Assembly (NCBI RefSeq): GCF_900182745.1
Contig: NZ_FXTY01000008.1
Coordinates: forward strand, 140,760 to 204,759
Length of the DNA: 64,000 bases
Reading direction: 5' to 3'
Source of the DNA: Shimia sagamensis
Lineage (GTDB): Bacteria > Pseudomonadota > Alphaproteobacteria > Rhodobacterales > Rhodobacteraceae
Below, in pieces: positions 42,235-50,786 of this stretch. The notes beneath the pieces are model-generated. The model did not search any database. It was not told where the DNA came from and saw nothing but the letters and a program-made list of their open reading frames with translations. A program made the position numbers and the translations under genes. Position 1 is the stretch's first letter. Every line of letters starts with the position of its first letter.

Positions 42235-43071
42235 ATGGGAAATTTGGTTAACAGCTTGCGGACGGCGGTGGTGCGGTTTAACGGAAAAAACGGCTTTATG
42301 CGAAGCTCGCATTTGACGTTGTCATTTGTGTTTGCGCTGTTCCCATTCTGCCTTTTCGCTCTCTCACTGGCAGGGGTGTTGAGTCCCAAGGCGCAGGTGG
42401 ATGATATTATCGATTTTGCGATTGGGGCTTGGCCGGATGCCATTGCGGGACCAATCGAAAGCGAGTTGCGTGCGGTTTTGCAGGCGGGCAGCTCGACGCT
42501 TACTTTGGGTGCCGTACTGGCGATTGTGTTTGCATCAAATGGCGTAGATGCCATTCGGCTGGTGATCACCGATGCTTATCGAGACACGGATCCGCGCCCG
42601 TTTTGGAAGGTGCGTGCCTTGGCGATTTTATTTGTGGTCGCGGGCAGCGCGCTCTTTACTGCCGCTGGCGTGGTCAGTGTGCTGGTGCCTGTGGTCATCC
42701 ATTTCTTTGGCGATTTGGTGCCGTGGTTGGATCAATCCATTCTGAGCAATGATGAGTTTCGCCAAGGTGTCATTTTTGCGGTGACGACGTTTTTCCTGTA
42801 CGCCTGCCACAGGTGGCTGCCAGGAGTGCCTCATAAGGCAAAGAGCCTTTGGCCTGGCATTCTTCTCTGTCTCGGGCTGTGGTTTGTCGCGTCTAAGGTT
42901 TTCACTTTCTACATCAGTAGTTTCTCGACCTATTCTGTGACCTACGCTGGGCTCGCCGGCATTATGTCGGCCTTGGTGTACCTTTACCTAATGTCGGCCA
43001 TTTTTGTCTTGGGCGCTGAGTTCAACGGCCAGCTAATGGAGGAAGCCCGCAACAGAGGTGAAACCGTATAA
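42235..43071 (+). CDS. YihY/BrkB-type inner-membrane protein
   Basis: 278 residues with about six hydrophobic segments and the family pattern AYRDTDPRPFWKVRALAI, SSFSTYSVTYAGLAGIM and YLYLMSAIFVLGAEFNGQL. YihY/BrkB proteins are membrane proteins of uncertain function, annotated at times as RNase BN by mistake. It lacks any nuclease motif. It ends 84 bases before the acyl-CoA ligase gene, so the two may be in one transcript. Confidence 0.8.
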   Translation: MGNLVNSLRTAVVRFNGKNGFMRSSHLTLSFVFALFPFCLFALSLAGVLSPKAQVDDIIDFAIGAWPDAIAGPIESELRAVLQAGSSTLTLGAVLAIVFASNGVDAIRLVITDAYRDTDPRPFWKVRALAILFVVAGSALFTAAGVVSVLVPVVIHFFGDLVPWLDQSILSNDEFRQGVIFAVTTFFLYACHRWLPGVPHKAKSLWPGILLCLGLWFVASKVFTFYISSFSTYSVTYAGLAGIMSALVYLYLMSAIFVLGAEFNGQLMEEARNRGETV

Positions 43072-43155
43072 CTACGACCTACGGTACGTCACTCTTGTTG
43101 TTGATGCGGCTTTGCCGTTGGGTGTTTTCTGTCGTGGAGAAGAGGAGATATTGCG

Positions 43156-44757
43156 ATGGTTGAGACCATTGGTGCGTTGTTTGACGCGCGTGCTAAAGCG
43201 TTTGGCGGTCATTGTTTTTTGCAAGTTCCTGAAAATTCGGAACGGTCCTATCATCCGGATGGATTTGTGTGTTCCTACACCGAAGCCGCAACCGTGGTTG
43301 CCGGTATGGAGGCAAAGTTTTCCGCCGCGGGATATGGTCATGGCCACCGTATCGCAGTGTTGCTGGAAAACCGGCCGGAGATGCTGCTGATCAAACTGGC
43401 GTTGGCCAAACGTGGGATAAGTTGGGTGCCTGTGAACCCGGATTACCGTCCAGCGGAAGTGGCATATCTGTTGCAGGATAGCGCTGCGGATTTGGCGCTG
43501 GTGGCACCTGAATTGGCGGATTTGATGGCGGCTGGCATCGCGGAGAGTGGATTGGACGTGCTTACTGTTGTCGTGACGGAGACGCTGCCGGATCTGCCAA
43601 ACTCTGCTGGGCCTGCGCCGTCTGACCTACCGGTAAGCGGATCCACAGAAGCCAGTTTGATCTATACCTCAGGCACGACAGGGCGTCCCAAAGGCTGCAT
43701 TATGAGCCACGCATATGAAGTGGAGATGGGCCAGTGGTATGCCACTCGTGGCGGGCTGATCCAGTTTGAGGCTGGTGTGACCAAAGTCTATTGCCCCTTA
43801 CCGCTGTTTCATGTGAACGCGGCCATCTTGTTGTTTATGGCGGTGATTGAAACCGGCAGTACACACATCATTCCTGAGCGGTTCCGGGCACGCGCCTGGT
43901 GGCGGGAATTGGCGGAAACCGGGGCCACGGCAGCGCATTACCTTGGTATCATTATTCCCGCCTTGATGAACCGTGACCAAGAAGACTGGGAACAAAAACA
44001 TCAGGTTAAGTGGGCCGTTGGGGCAGGGGTGGAACCCACCCTACATAGGCCATTTGAGGAGCGCTTCGGATTTCCACTGATTGAAGTTTGGGGCATGACG
44101 GAAATGTGCCGGATGTTGGCTGATTGTCACGAGCCGCGCAGCATCGACACCCGTGCCATGGGGCGGCCGCAGCCCGGATTAGATGTGCGGGTGGTGGATG
44201 AGCAGGACAGTGAGGTGCCACGCGGAGCACCAGGCGAGATGACTTTGCGATATAGTGAAGGCACCCCGAGGCGGGGCGCGTTCTCTGGCTATTTGAACCT
44301 GCCGGAGGCCACGGAAGAGGCATGGCGTGGGGGGTGGTTTCACACCGGCGACACGGTGGTCATGGATGAAACCGACATGGTCACCTTTGTAGATCGCAAG
44401 AAAAACATCATCCGGCGGTCGGGTGAAAACATCGCCGCAGCAGAAATTGAGGCTTGTTTGCAGGATCATCCGGCAGTGGATCGGGTTGCTGTTGTCGCGG
44501 TTGAGGACGCGATGCGGGACGAAGAAGTCATGGCCTGTGTTCAGGTTCTTGGAGAGGCTGACGAAACGCTTGCCCAGCAGTTGTTTGACTGGAGCTTTGC
44601 CCGATTGGCCTATTACAAAGCGCCTGGCTGGATCCGGTTTATGGTGGATATTCCGGTGACTGGCACACAGAAGATCCAGAAGCACAGCCTGTTTGGCGAC
44701 CAAGAAACAGAAACGGACGGCGCATTTGATTTCAGGGCAAAAAAGAAGCGCAGCTGA
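43156..44757 (+). CDS. AMP-forming acyl-CoA ligase
   Basis: 533 residues. LIYTSGTTGRPKGCIMSH (~170-187) is the P-loop, VWGMTEMC the adenylate-binding A5 region, and WFHTGDTVVMDETD plus RRSGENIAAAEIE are the A7-A8 motifs. The C-terminal Lys falls in TGTQKIQKH. These define the acyl/aryl-CoA synthetase family, closest in style to crotonobetaine/carnitine-CoA ligase-like enzymes. The substrate is not clear. The ATG at 43156 follows AGAGGAGA. Confidence 0.8.
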   Translation: MVETIGALFDARAKAFGGHCFLQVPENSERSYHPDGFVCSYTEAATVVAGMEAKFSAAGYGHGHRIAVLLENRPEMLLIKLALAKRGISWVPVNPDYRPAEVAYLLQDSAADLALVAPELADLMAAGIAESGLDVLTVVVTETLPDLPNSAGPAPSDLPVSGSTEASLIYTSGTTGRPKGCIMSHAYEVEMGQWYATRGGLIQFEAGVTKVYCPLPLFHVNAAILLFMAVIETGSTHIIPERFRARAWWRELAETGATAAHYLGIIIPALMNRDQEDWEQKHQVKWAVGAGVEPTLHRPFEERFGFPLIEVWGMTEMCRMLADCHEPRSIDTRAMGRPQPGLDVRVVDEQDSEVPRGAPGEMTLRYSEGTPRRGAFSGYLNLPEATEEAWRGGWFHTGDTVVMDETDMVTFVDRKKNIIRRSGENIAAAEIEACLQDHPAVDRVAVVAVEDAMRDEEVMACVQVLGEADETLAQQLFDWSFARLAYYKAPGWIRFMVDIPVTGTQKIQKHSLFGDQETETDGAFDFRAKKKRS

Positions 44758-44763
44758 CCCGGC

Positions 44764-44997
44764 TCAGCAAATGATGCGGAACGGGCTGGTGGTGCAAAGG
44801 ATGATGTAATCGCGATCGGTTTCAATGAGATGCCAGCCACGTTTGCGCACTGCCAACTCCAACGCCGCCCGGCCGCATTCGGCCTCTACATCCTGTATGC
44901 GGCGACGCACAGCGCCAGCTTCGCCCGATTTGAACGAAGAAAACACTTGATCCAGCCAATTTTGGCCGGTGGTCGTATGTGACAAAGTGGCCTGCAT
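44764..44997 (-). CDS. Small conserved protein, unknown function
   Basis: 77 residues from the ATG at 44997. The segment AGAVRRRIQDVEAECGRAALELAVRKRGWHLIETDRDYIILC reads as a short alpha/beta domain (only its character is described). Similar small proteins are frequent in Rhodobacteraceae and are sometimes misannotated as anthranilate isomerase; I know no function. A longer start at 45123 exists but would place the two operator-like sites at 45100-45139 inside or at the very start of the gene. It may be controlled by the neighbouring TetR regulator. Confidence 0.55.
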   Translation of the reverse strand: MQATLSHTTTGQNWLDQVFSSFKSGEAGAVRRRIQDVEAECGRAALELAVRKRGWHLIETDRDYIILCTTSPFRIIC

Positions 44998-45099
44998 TTC
45001 AATACTGTGTCGGTAAGGTGGTGAATCTAGCGTTAAGATTTCCGATAAAGTTGCGTGGTTTTTAACGTCGGTGTTGGCCAAATTGGATAAAACACTGCC

Positions 45100-45139
45100 A
45101 TTGACGACTGGTAAGTTTCTCACCTGCCCAACTGGTAAG
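45100..45139. promoter_or_regulatory. Two TetR-type operator candidates, 3' of the tetR gene
   Basis: ATTGACGACTGGTAAG (45100-45115) and CTGCCCAACTGGTAAG (45124-45139) match the CC-N4-GGTAAG pattern seen three times upstream of the tetR gene. Their starts are 24 bases apart. They lie upstream of the small gene at 44764-44997. Confidence 0.45.
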
Positions 45140-45146
45140 GCACGGA

Positions 45147-45734
45147 TTACTCGCTTTCCAAAAAGGCTTTGAGTTGTGTGGCCACGGCTTTTTGACGGGC
45201 CGCCTTCAGATCATCGCTGTCTTGCGTGCGTAGAAAGGTGGCCAGAGCCTCCTCAGACATTAAAAGATACTGTGCGCTGCCCATTACCCCGTAAAGACCA
45301 AGGAGTAATTCCATGTCAGTGGCGTTTTTCTTTGCTTGCACAGCCCGCGCCAAACCCAACAAGGTTTTCAGGTAGGGTTTGAGCGGGGCAAGGCCAGTGT
45401 CTGTTGCGCTGTCTAGGAGGTTGCGCTGGATAAGGCGTGCGTCTTGCATTTTATCGGTGCCGCCGTCGAGGAGGTCTTGAAAATGCAGGATAAGGCGCAG
45501 TTTGGGGGAAACGTCCGGGGTGTCGCTTAAGGAGGCCAGAAGCCTGTCAGTAAGGGCTTTGAGCACGGCATTATAGAGCGCGGTTTTGGTCCCGAAATGA
45601 TGCAGGATCGCCTGTTTCGTAACCCCAGCCGTTTTCGCTAGAGCCGCCAAGCTCAGCCCATGGTACCCTTTAGAGGCAAAACCTTCGGTGGCCAATGTGA
45701 TGTAACGGGCGCGGGCGGGTGAGGGCTGTGACAT
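45147..45734 (-). CDS. TetR/AcrR-family transcriptional regulator
   Basis: 195 residues. The N-terminal helix-turn-helix is LAALAKTAGVTKQAILHHFG (~30-49), followed by the usual Lys/Leu-rich connector. The C-terminal ligand domain gives no hint of the inducer. Three near-palindromic CC-N4-GG sites lie just upstream and two just downstream, suggesting autoregulation and control of the neighbouring small gene. TetR proteins next to acyl-CoA ligases often respond to acyl-CoA, which would fit here but is not shown. Confidence 0.8.
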   Translation of the reverse strand: MSQPSPARARYITLATEGFASKGYHGLSLAALAKTAGVTKQAILHHFGTKTALYNAVLKALTDRLLASLSDTPDVSPKLRLILHFQDLLDGGTDKMQDARLIQRNLLDSATDTGLAPLKPYLKTLLGLARAVQAKKNATDMELLLGLYGVMGSAQYLLMSEEALATFLRTQDSDDLKAARQKAVATQLKAFLESE

Positions 45735-45771
45735 CGGGTTGGTCCTACAGAGCTCTGTTTCTTGAAGGCAG

Positions 45772-45842
45772 CTTACCGAGTGGTAGGCGACTTGCCAATT
45801 GGTAAGACATATTTACAAGGCAAGTGCTGACCAAACGGTAAA
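45772..45842. promoter_or_regulatory. Three TetR-type operator candidates upstream of the tetR gene
   Basis: CTTACCGAGTGGTAGG (45772-45787), CTTGCCAATTGGTAAG (45791-45806, palindromic except one pair) and CTGACCAAACGGTAAA (45827-45842) share the pattern CTKRCC-N4-GGTARR. Spacing is 19 and 36 bases start to start. They sit 38-108 bases before the tetR start codon, where an autorepressor would bind. Confidence 0.6.
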
Positions 45843-45866
45843 CACGACTGAGGCGCTGAGTGGAAC

Positions 45867-45893
45867 AAAAAAGGGCGGAGAAAATCTCCGCCC
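45867..45893 (-). terminator. Rho-independent terminator after the methyltransferase gene
   Basis: Read on the reverse strand, GGGCGGAG - ATTTT - CTCCGCCC is a perfect 8-bp stem followed by T6. It lies 24 bases after the stop of the reverse-strand methyltetrahydrofolate methyltransferase gene. Confidence 0.85.
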
Positions 45894-45916
45894 CTGTGCT
45901 TAGTCTGCCCGAACAA

Positions 45917-46993
45917 TTATGCGCGGCGACGGCGGCCACCACCGCGCCGCCCACGGCCGCCTTCGCCAGCAGCGGCAGGTGGTTTGTTGAACCGGATCCA
46001 CTCCGCGCCACCGTCGTCGTTGTTGGTCAGGAAGTTGGCAGCGCGAATGGCCTCCATCTCTTTACCAGCCAATGCCTTTGTGGAGCCAAAGCCGAACATT
46101 TTGCAAAATGCTTCGTCGTCCATGCCTTCGGGCAACACGATGCCTGCGGCGGCTACTTCAGCTTTTTTCTCGGCCAGTTTCTTTGGACCAACTGGCAGGG
46201 CAATTGGGTTCATGATTGCGCTGGTCATGCCCGCACCCATGGCCATTGGCAGGAAGGCATTGTTGATGCCGTGGCGGTTGGGAAGACCAAAGGAGATGTT
46301 GGAGGCGCCACAAGTTGTGTTCACACCCAGCTCATCGCGTAGGCGCCGCACAAGTGTGAAAACTTGCAAGCCGGCTGTTCCCATGGCACCAATTGGCATC
46401 ACCAGAGGGTCAACCACGATGTCATGTGCAGGAATGCCAAAGTCAGCGGCGCGTTCGACGATTTTTTTGGCGACAGCAAAGCGCACGTCCGGGTCCTCGG
46501 AAATGCCGGTGTCGTCATTGGAAATGGCCACCACTGGCACGTTGTACTTTTTGACCAACGGCAGAACAATTTCGAGGCGTTCTTCTTCGCCAGTGACGGA
46601 GTTCAAAAGCGGACGACCCTTGGCCGCTTCTAGCCCAGCTTCCAGCGCGCCTGGCACGGAGCTGTCGATACACAAGGGGCAGTCGGTGACTTCTTGTACT
46701 TTTTCGACCAACTGGCGCATCAAATCCGGTTCAACAAAGTTGTTGTCAGCGTAGCGCGGATCTTCCGCCATTTTGTTGGAGAACACCGCGCCGGAATTGA
46801 TGTCGAGCACGGTTGCGCCAGCCGCGACCTGGGCCAATGCATCCGCTTGAACGCGAGAAAAATCGCCGACTTCCAATTCCGCGTTCAGGATTTTGCGGCC
46901 GGTCGGGTTGATGCGTTCACCAATGACGCAAAACGGTTCGTCGAAACCCATGATCGCAGTTTTTGAGTTTGATTCTATAACGGTACGGGTCAT
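45917..46993 (-). CDS. Methyltetrahydrofolate:cobalamin methyltransferase-type protein (pterin-binding domain)
   Basis: 358 residues. It is a pterin-binding TIM barrel like the folate domain of MetH: VIGERINPTGRKIL, VLDINSGAV, CPLCIDSSVPGALEAGL and TTCGASNISFGLPNR. Such stand-alone proteins transfer the methyl group of methyl-THF to a corrinoid protein, and in Roseobacters they are parts of a split methionine synthase. The corrinoid and homocysteine-binding parts are not in the window. The last ~20 residues are an unusual Gly/Arg-rich tail (EGGRGRRGGGRRRRA). It is downstream of the metF-like gene in the same orientation. Confidence 0.8.
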   Translation of the reverse strand: MTRTVIESNSKTAIMGFDEPFCVIGERINPTGRKILNAELEVGDFSRVQADALAQVAAGATVLDINSGAVFSNKMAEDPRYADNNFVEPDLMRQLVEKVQEVTDCPLCIDSSVPGALEAGLEAAKGRPLLNSVTGEEERLEIVLPLVKKYNVPVVAISNDDTGISEDPDVRFAVAKKIVERAADFGIPAHDIVVDPLVMPIGAMGTAGLQVFTLVRRLRDELGVNTTCGASNISFGLPNRHGINNAFLPMAMGAGMTSAIMNPIALPVGPKKLAEKKAEVAAAGIVLPEGMDDEAFCKMFGFGSTKALAGKEMEAIRAANFLTNNDDGGAEWIRFNKPPAAAGEGGRGRRGGGRRRRA

Positions 46994-47004
46994 AATTAAT
47001 CCTG

Positions 47005-47928
47005 TCAGACTTTGGCTGGTTGCGCAGAGGCGCCGCCATTATTGATGGCCCAGTTGGCATTGGTTTTGATGCCGCCAAGAGGGAAGAAATGCACCGAGTC
47101 GATATTGAACTCGGGGTTGGCTGCTTTGTGGTTGGCCAGCTGTGTTAGTACGTCGGTTGGCTCATAAGGCAGCAGCAGTTTGGAAACATCCATCGCGCGT
47201 TTTTGCAGTACCTTAAGGGAAGGTCCAACACCACAGGCGATGGCGAATTTGATCAGTGTTTGCAGTTTAGCTGGCCCGGCGATTCCAATGTGGATTGGAA
47301 TATCAATACCCGCCGCTTTCACTTCGTTTGCCCAGTCGATAATCGGTGCCGCTTCAAAGGCAAACTGCGTCGCAATAGCCATTTTGGCATCACTGCGCTG
47401 AGAGAAGTCCTGTTTCCACTGCAGTGCGGCGTCAACATTGGCGGAGCCACCGGAGGGATCGATGTCTTTGTTGCCTTCCGGGTGTCCCGCAACGTGCAGA
47501 CGTTCAAAACCTGCTTTGTCAAACAGACCGGTCTCCAGCAGTTGCATGGAGTCTGCGAAGTCACCCTGCGGTTCAGACACACCTCCTGCCAGCATAAGCC
47601 CCTGTTTGACGTCAGCCTCCCCTTGATACATGGCAATCCAGTTTTCCAGGGTGGCCTTGTCTTTGATGATGCGCGCCGGGAAATGCGGCATGACTTCATA
47701 GCCTTGGGCGGCAACGCGGCGGGCGGTGTCAACCATCTCCTCAATGGGGGTGCCGTCGATATGCGCGATATAGACGCGCGTGCCCGCTGGCAGCAGCGCG
47801 CGGAAATCATCCACCTTCGCAGCTGTTCTGGGCATAACCTCGATGGAATAGCCTTGCAGAAAGGCCTCCATTTCCGGCGATGCGGTTTTGACCTCCTCGG
47901 TCTTGCGCTTAAAGTTCAACAAAGCCAT
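47005..47928 (-). CDS. Methylenetetrahydrofolate reductase-family protein
   Basis: 307 residues. The ATG at 47928 has a GGGAGG site. MetF-type TIM-barrel features include VMPHFPARII (~78), AGGVSEPQGDFADSM (~115), HVAGHPEGNKDI and ATQFAFEAAPIIDWANEV, where MetF proteins bind FAD and folate. It would reduce methylene-THF to methyl-THF, directly feeding the methyltransferase encoded 11 bases downstream. It differs from classical MetF in its N-terminus (EVMPRTAAKVDDF), so a specialised C1 role cannot be excluded. Confidence 0.75.
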   Translation of the reverse strand: MALLNFKRKTEEVKTASPEMEAFLQGYSIEVMPRTAAKVDDFRALLPAGTRVYIAHIDGTPIEEMVDTARRVAAQGYEVMPHFPARIIKDKATLENWIAMYQGEADVKQGLMLAGGVSEPQGDFADSMQLLETGLFDKAGFERLHVAGHPEGNKDIDPSGGSANVDAALQWKQDFSQRSDAKMAIATQFAFEAAPIIDWANEVKAAGIDIPIHIGIAGPAKLQTLIKFAIACGVGPSLKVLQKRAMDVSKLLLPYEPTDVLTQLANHKAANPEFNIDSVHFFPLGGIKTNANWAINNGGASAQPAKV

Positions 47929-47954
47929 TGCGGCCTCCCAAAAAGAGGGGCGTG

Positions 47955-48251
47955 TCACGCCCAGCCTTCATTGTTGATCATGTCCTTGATGCGGGCCTGA
48001 TCAAACTCTGCCTCCAGCCGGGCCACCTCATTTTCGAGGACAGCCTGCGGCTCTCCCTCCACCGGATATGGATCCCCCTTGCGCCATTCTGCCAGATAGG
48101 CGTCTGTGTCAGACGCACCAATCTTCATCGCCGCACGGTCGATGGCCTGTTCAAAGCGTTCGGCCAAAGGTTTTTTTGCGCCGCGGCGCCCTTTGCCCAC
48201 AATCACTTGAGCAGGAATATCGCGCCAGTAGACAATGGTGACATCAGGCAT
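47955..48251 (-). CDS. 'Virulence factor' domain protein (PF13769-like)
   Basis: 98 residues: VTIVYWRDIPAQVIVGKGRRGAKKPLAERFEQAIDRAAM is the pattern of the small 'virulence factor' domain family. Despite the name the function is unknown. In many alphaproteobacteria it sits next to the metF-like and methyltransferase genes, as here, so a role in one-carbon or methionine metabolism is more likely than virulence. It is the first gene of this three-gene operon. Confidence 0.7.
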   Translation of the reverse strand: MPDVTIVYWRDIPAQVIVGKGRRGAKKPLAERFEQAIDRAAMKIGASDTDAYLAEWRKGDPYPVEGEPQAVLENEVARLEAEFDQARIKDMINNEGWA

Positions 48252-48533
48252 TGGGGTGATTCCTCCGGTATCGGTCCCTCATTCCTAGGGCAGGGGTTGC
48301 GACCGCTTTGGCTCATTTTCGACAATAGGACAGCGTAACGCGACCTTGGGGTTTGTTGTGGCTGCTTTGTAGCGAGAGGCAGCCCTGCTTGGCTATGGGG
48401 CGCGCCGTGAATTCTTTGCATGAAGAAGATGAGTGGCAGCGGCAGGACATGTGTGTGATTGACGGCGAAACGGGATTGCGCGGGGCAGGGGGACACACTA
48501 CGTTGAAGGTAACACGAAATGGAGGGCGTTACG

Positions 48534-49646
48534 ATGGCGCCCAAGCGTCCCAAAGGTGCGGGCGCATTCCCTAAACCGGTTGAGAGCCCCGCGCCGAAAC
48601 CGCCTGATCCCAGCTCGCTTTATGCGGCGCTGGATCTGGGCACGAACAGTTGTCGCATGTTGATTGCCCAGCCGAAGGGTAGTCAAATTCATGTGGTGGA
48701 CAGCTTTAGCAAGTCTGTCCAGTTGGGTTCGGGGCTGGAAAGCACTGGCCGGCTTTCGCGTGGGTCCATGCGCCGTACGATTCAGGCGATGCGCATCTGT
48801 CAGCAAAAACTGAAGCGCCATAAAGTTAAAAGCATGCGACTTGTCGCGACGGAGGCCTGTCGTCGGGCCAAAAATGCGCGTGAGTTTGTGCGTCAGGTGA
48901 AACGGGAAACTGGCCTACAGTTGGAAATTATCCAGCCTGAGGAAGAAGCGCGTTTGGCGGTGATTTCCTGCGCTCCCTTGGTGAGCACCAAGACAGAACA
49001 GTTGCTGGTGGTGGACATTGGCGGCGGCTCAACCGAGTTGGTGTGGATGGATCTGACGTCTGTGCCTCCGATCGAAAGGGCGCGGGCCATTATGCGTTTG
49101 CGCAGCGGGTTTCACTCTGTCGACAGCCCGTTTCCGGCCGCCAAGGTGGTTGACTGGATTTCGGTTCCTTTGGGGGTGGCCACACTGCGCGATCAGTTTC
49201 GCGATGTGGAAGATGACTCCGCGCGATTTGCATTGATGAGTTGGTTCTTTGAAGAGAATCTCAGTGAATTTGCCCCATACAAAGATGCGCCACCCAGCGA
49301 AGGGTTTCAGATCATCGGCACCAGCGGCACAGTGACCACTGTGGCCGCCAGCCACCTTGGATTGCGCCGCTACGATCGCACAAAAGTGGATGGGCTGCGC
49401 ATGACCAGCGAGCAGATCGATAAGGTCATTCGCGGCTATCTTGATCTTGGACCCAAGGGACGACGTGCAGATCCACGCATTGGACAAGATCGGCAAGCTT
49501 TGATAATGAGCGGCTCTGCAATTTTGCAGGCTCTGCTGCGATGTTGGCCAACGGATAGGCTTTCGGTTGCAGATCGGGGACTGCGCGAAGGATTGCTTTA
49601 TGCGCAGATGAGTGCGGATGGAGTGCTTGAGGACGGACCGTTTTAA
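48534..49646 (+). CDS. Ppx/GppA-family phosphatase
   Basis: About 370 residues. The ATG at 48534 has GGAGGG seven bases upstream; a start at 48519 would lie before that site. LYAALDLGTNSCRMLIA (~29) and LLVVDIGGGSTELVW (~160) are the actin-like phosphate loops of exopolyphosphatase/pppGpp phosphatases, and IIGTSGTVTTVAA is the third. The N-terminal 25 residues are Pro/Lys-rich. It should hydrolyse polyphosphate or pppGpp. The C-terminal HD domain of long Ppx proteins is absent. rlmE follows in the same direction. Confidence 0.85.
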   Translation: MAPKRPKGAGAFPKPVESPAPKPPDPSSLYAALDLGTNSCRMLIAQPKGSQIHVVDSFSKSVQLGSGLESTGRLSRGSMRRTIQAMRICQQKLKRHKVKSMRLVATEACRRAKNAREFVRQVKRETGLQLEIIQPEEEARLAVISCAPLVSTKTEQLLVVDIGGGSTELVWMDLTSVPPIERARAIMRLRSGFHSVDSPFPAAKVVDWISVPLGVATLRDQFRDVEDDSARFALMSWFFEENLSEFAPYKDAPPSEGFQIIGTSGTVTTVAASHLGLRRYDRTKVDGLRMTSEQIDKVIRGYLDLGPKGRRADPRIGQDRQALIMSGSAILQALLRCWPTDRLSVADRGLREGLLYAQMSADGVLEDGPF

Positions 49647-49716
49647 AGGCGGTTTCGCTTGTGACTCTTGCAGAAATGACTAGAAGGCTTTGTTTCAAAG
49701 CAACGTGGTGACGGAA

Positions 49717-50433
49717 ATGGCCAAGAAACCTACCGGTAAAAATACTTCGGGACGTGGGCAGCGGGATTTGACCATCAAGGTTAAGTCGGCGCGCGGTCGT
49801 AAGCTGTCCAGCACCCGTTGGCTGCAACGTCAACTGAATGATCCTTATGTGGCGCGGGCCAAAGCCGAAGGGTATCGCGGTCGTGCGGCGTATAAGATCA
49901 TGGAAGTAGATGACAAATTCCGCTTTTTGGTTCCGGGTGCTCGGGTTGTCGACTTGGGTTGTGCGCCAGGCGGGTGGCTGCAAGTGGCGGTTCCACGTAT
50001 CAATGCTCTTGGCGAAAAATCCGGTAAAAAGGTTGGCACGCTTTTGGGCATTGATCTGCAAGAGGTTGAGACCGTTGCTGGTGCCGAAATCCATGTTCTT
50101 GATTTTATGGATGAAGGCGCTGACGATCAGGTCAAAGAATGGCTTGGCGGCAAGGCGGATGTGGTCATGAGTGACATGGCGGCGTCAAGTTCCGGGCACA
50201 AGCAGACAGACCACCTCAAGATTATGGCGCTGTGTGAAACGGCCGCCTATTTCGCGTTCGATGTGCTGGATGAAGGCGGTACGTTTGTGGCGAAAGTGCT
50301 GGCAGGTGGTGCGGAAGGTGAATTGCAGAAGCTGTTGAAGCAAAAATTCACCAAAGTTGCCAACGTAAAGCCACCGAGCAGCCGGTCTGACAGCTCGGAG
50401 AAGTTTGTGGTTGCGACGGGTTTCCGCGGTTAA
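49717..50433 (+). CDS. rlmE: 23S rRNA (uridine-2'-O-)-methyltransferase
   Basis: 238 residues from the ATG at 49717. [15 protein letters not shown] is the FtsJ SAM-binding motif. Lys in [11 protein letters not shown], Asp in [10 protein letters not shown], Lys in FVAKVLAGG and the following Glu make up the K-D-K-E catalytic set. RlmE methylates U2552 in the peptidyl-transferase A-loop and aids 50S assembly. The N-terminal ~25 residues are Lys/Arg-rich, longer than in E. coli. Confidence 0.9.
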   Translation: MAKKPTGKNTSGRGQRDLTIKVKSARGRKLSSTRWLQRQLNDPYVARAKAEGYRGRAAYKIMEVDDKFRFLVPGARVVDLGCAPGGWLQVAVPRINALGEKSGKKVGTLLGIDLQEVETVAGAEIHVLDFMDEGADDQVKEWLGGKADVVMSDMAASSSGHKQTDHLKIMALCETAAYFAFDVLDEGGTFVAKVLAGGAEGELQKLLKQKFTKVANVKPPSSRSDSSEKFVVATGFRG

Positions 50434-50436
50434 CGG

Positions 50437-50667
50437 TCAGCTGGCACGACGCAGAGAATTGGAGGCTGACTTCAGCATCTGATTGGCGTTGAATTCAAAT
50501 TCAACTTCCAGTTTCTCAGGCTGTTTGGCTTGGATTGGGCGCTTTGGCTCAACGCGCACCACGTCAGCAGGCGGATTTATGGCCGAAAGATTCTTTTGGC
50601 GGATCAGCTCAAACAAACGAGCGTGACGAGATGGCTGTGCAGTCACACCTTGAGGCGCGTGATACAT
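50437..50667 (-). CDS. Small protein of unknown function
   Basis: 76 residues from the ATG at 50667, with AAGGAG upstream in the correct position; the longer frame to 50718 has no such site. It is basic and Pro-rich, with RHARLFELIRQKNLSAINPP and EKLEVEFEFNANQMLKSAS. There is no signal peptide or membrane segment. It converges on rlmE with a 3-base gap. The function is not recognised. Confidence 0.5.
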   Translation of the reverse strand: MYHAPQGVTAQPSRHARLFELIRQKNLSAINPPADVVRVEPKRPIQAKQPEKLEVEFEFNANQMLKSASNSLRRAS

Positions 50668-50786
50668 TGGATGTCTCCTTGGGCAGCTATGTGTGGCCCG
50701 AAATGTGCAGAAGGCCACTCATAAGCTATGTCTGCCGCCTGTGGTCAAAGTGGCGCGCAAATGTGGAGATTTTGGGGAAATGTGCG

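Noticed and set aside
45984..46754. A 256-codon forward frame inside the methyltransferase gene
   Set aside because: The reverse-strand product has clear pterin-binding motifs and a terminator in the correct place. The forward frame is an Ala/Ser-rich shadow.
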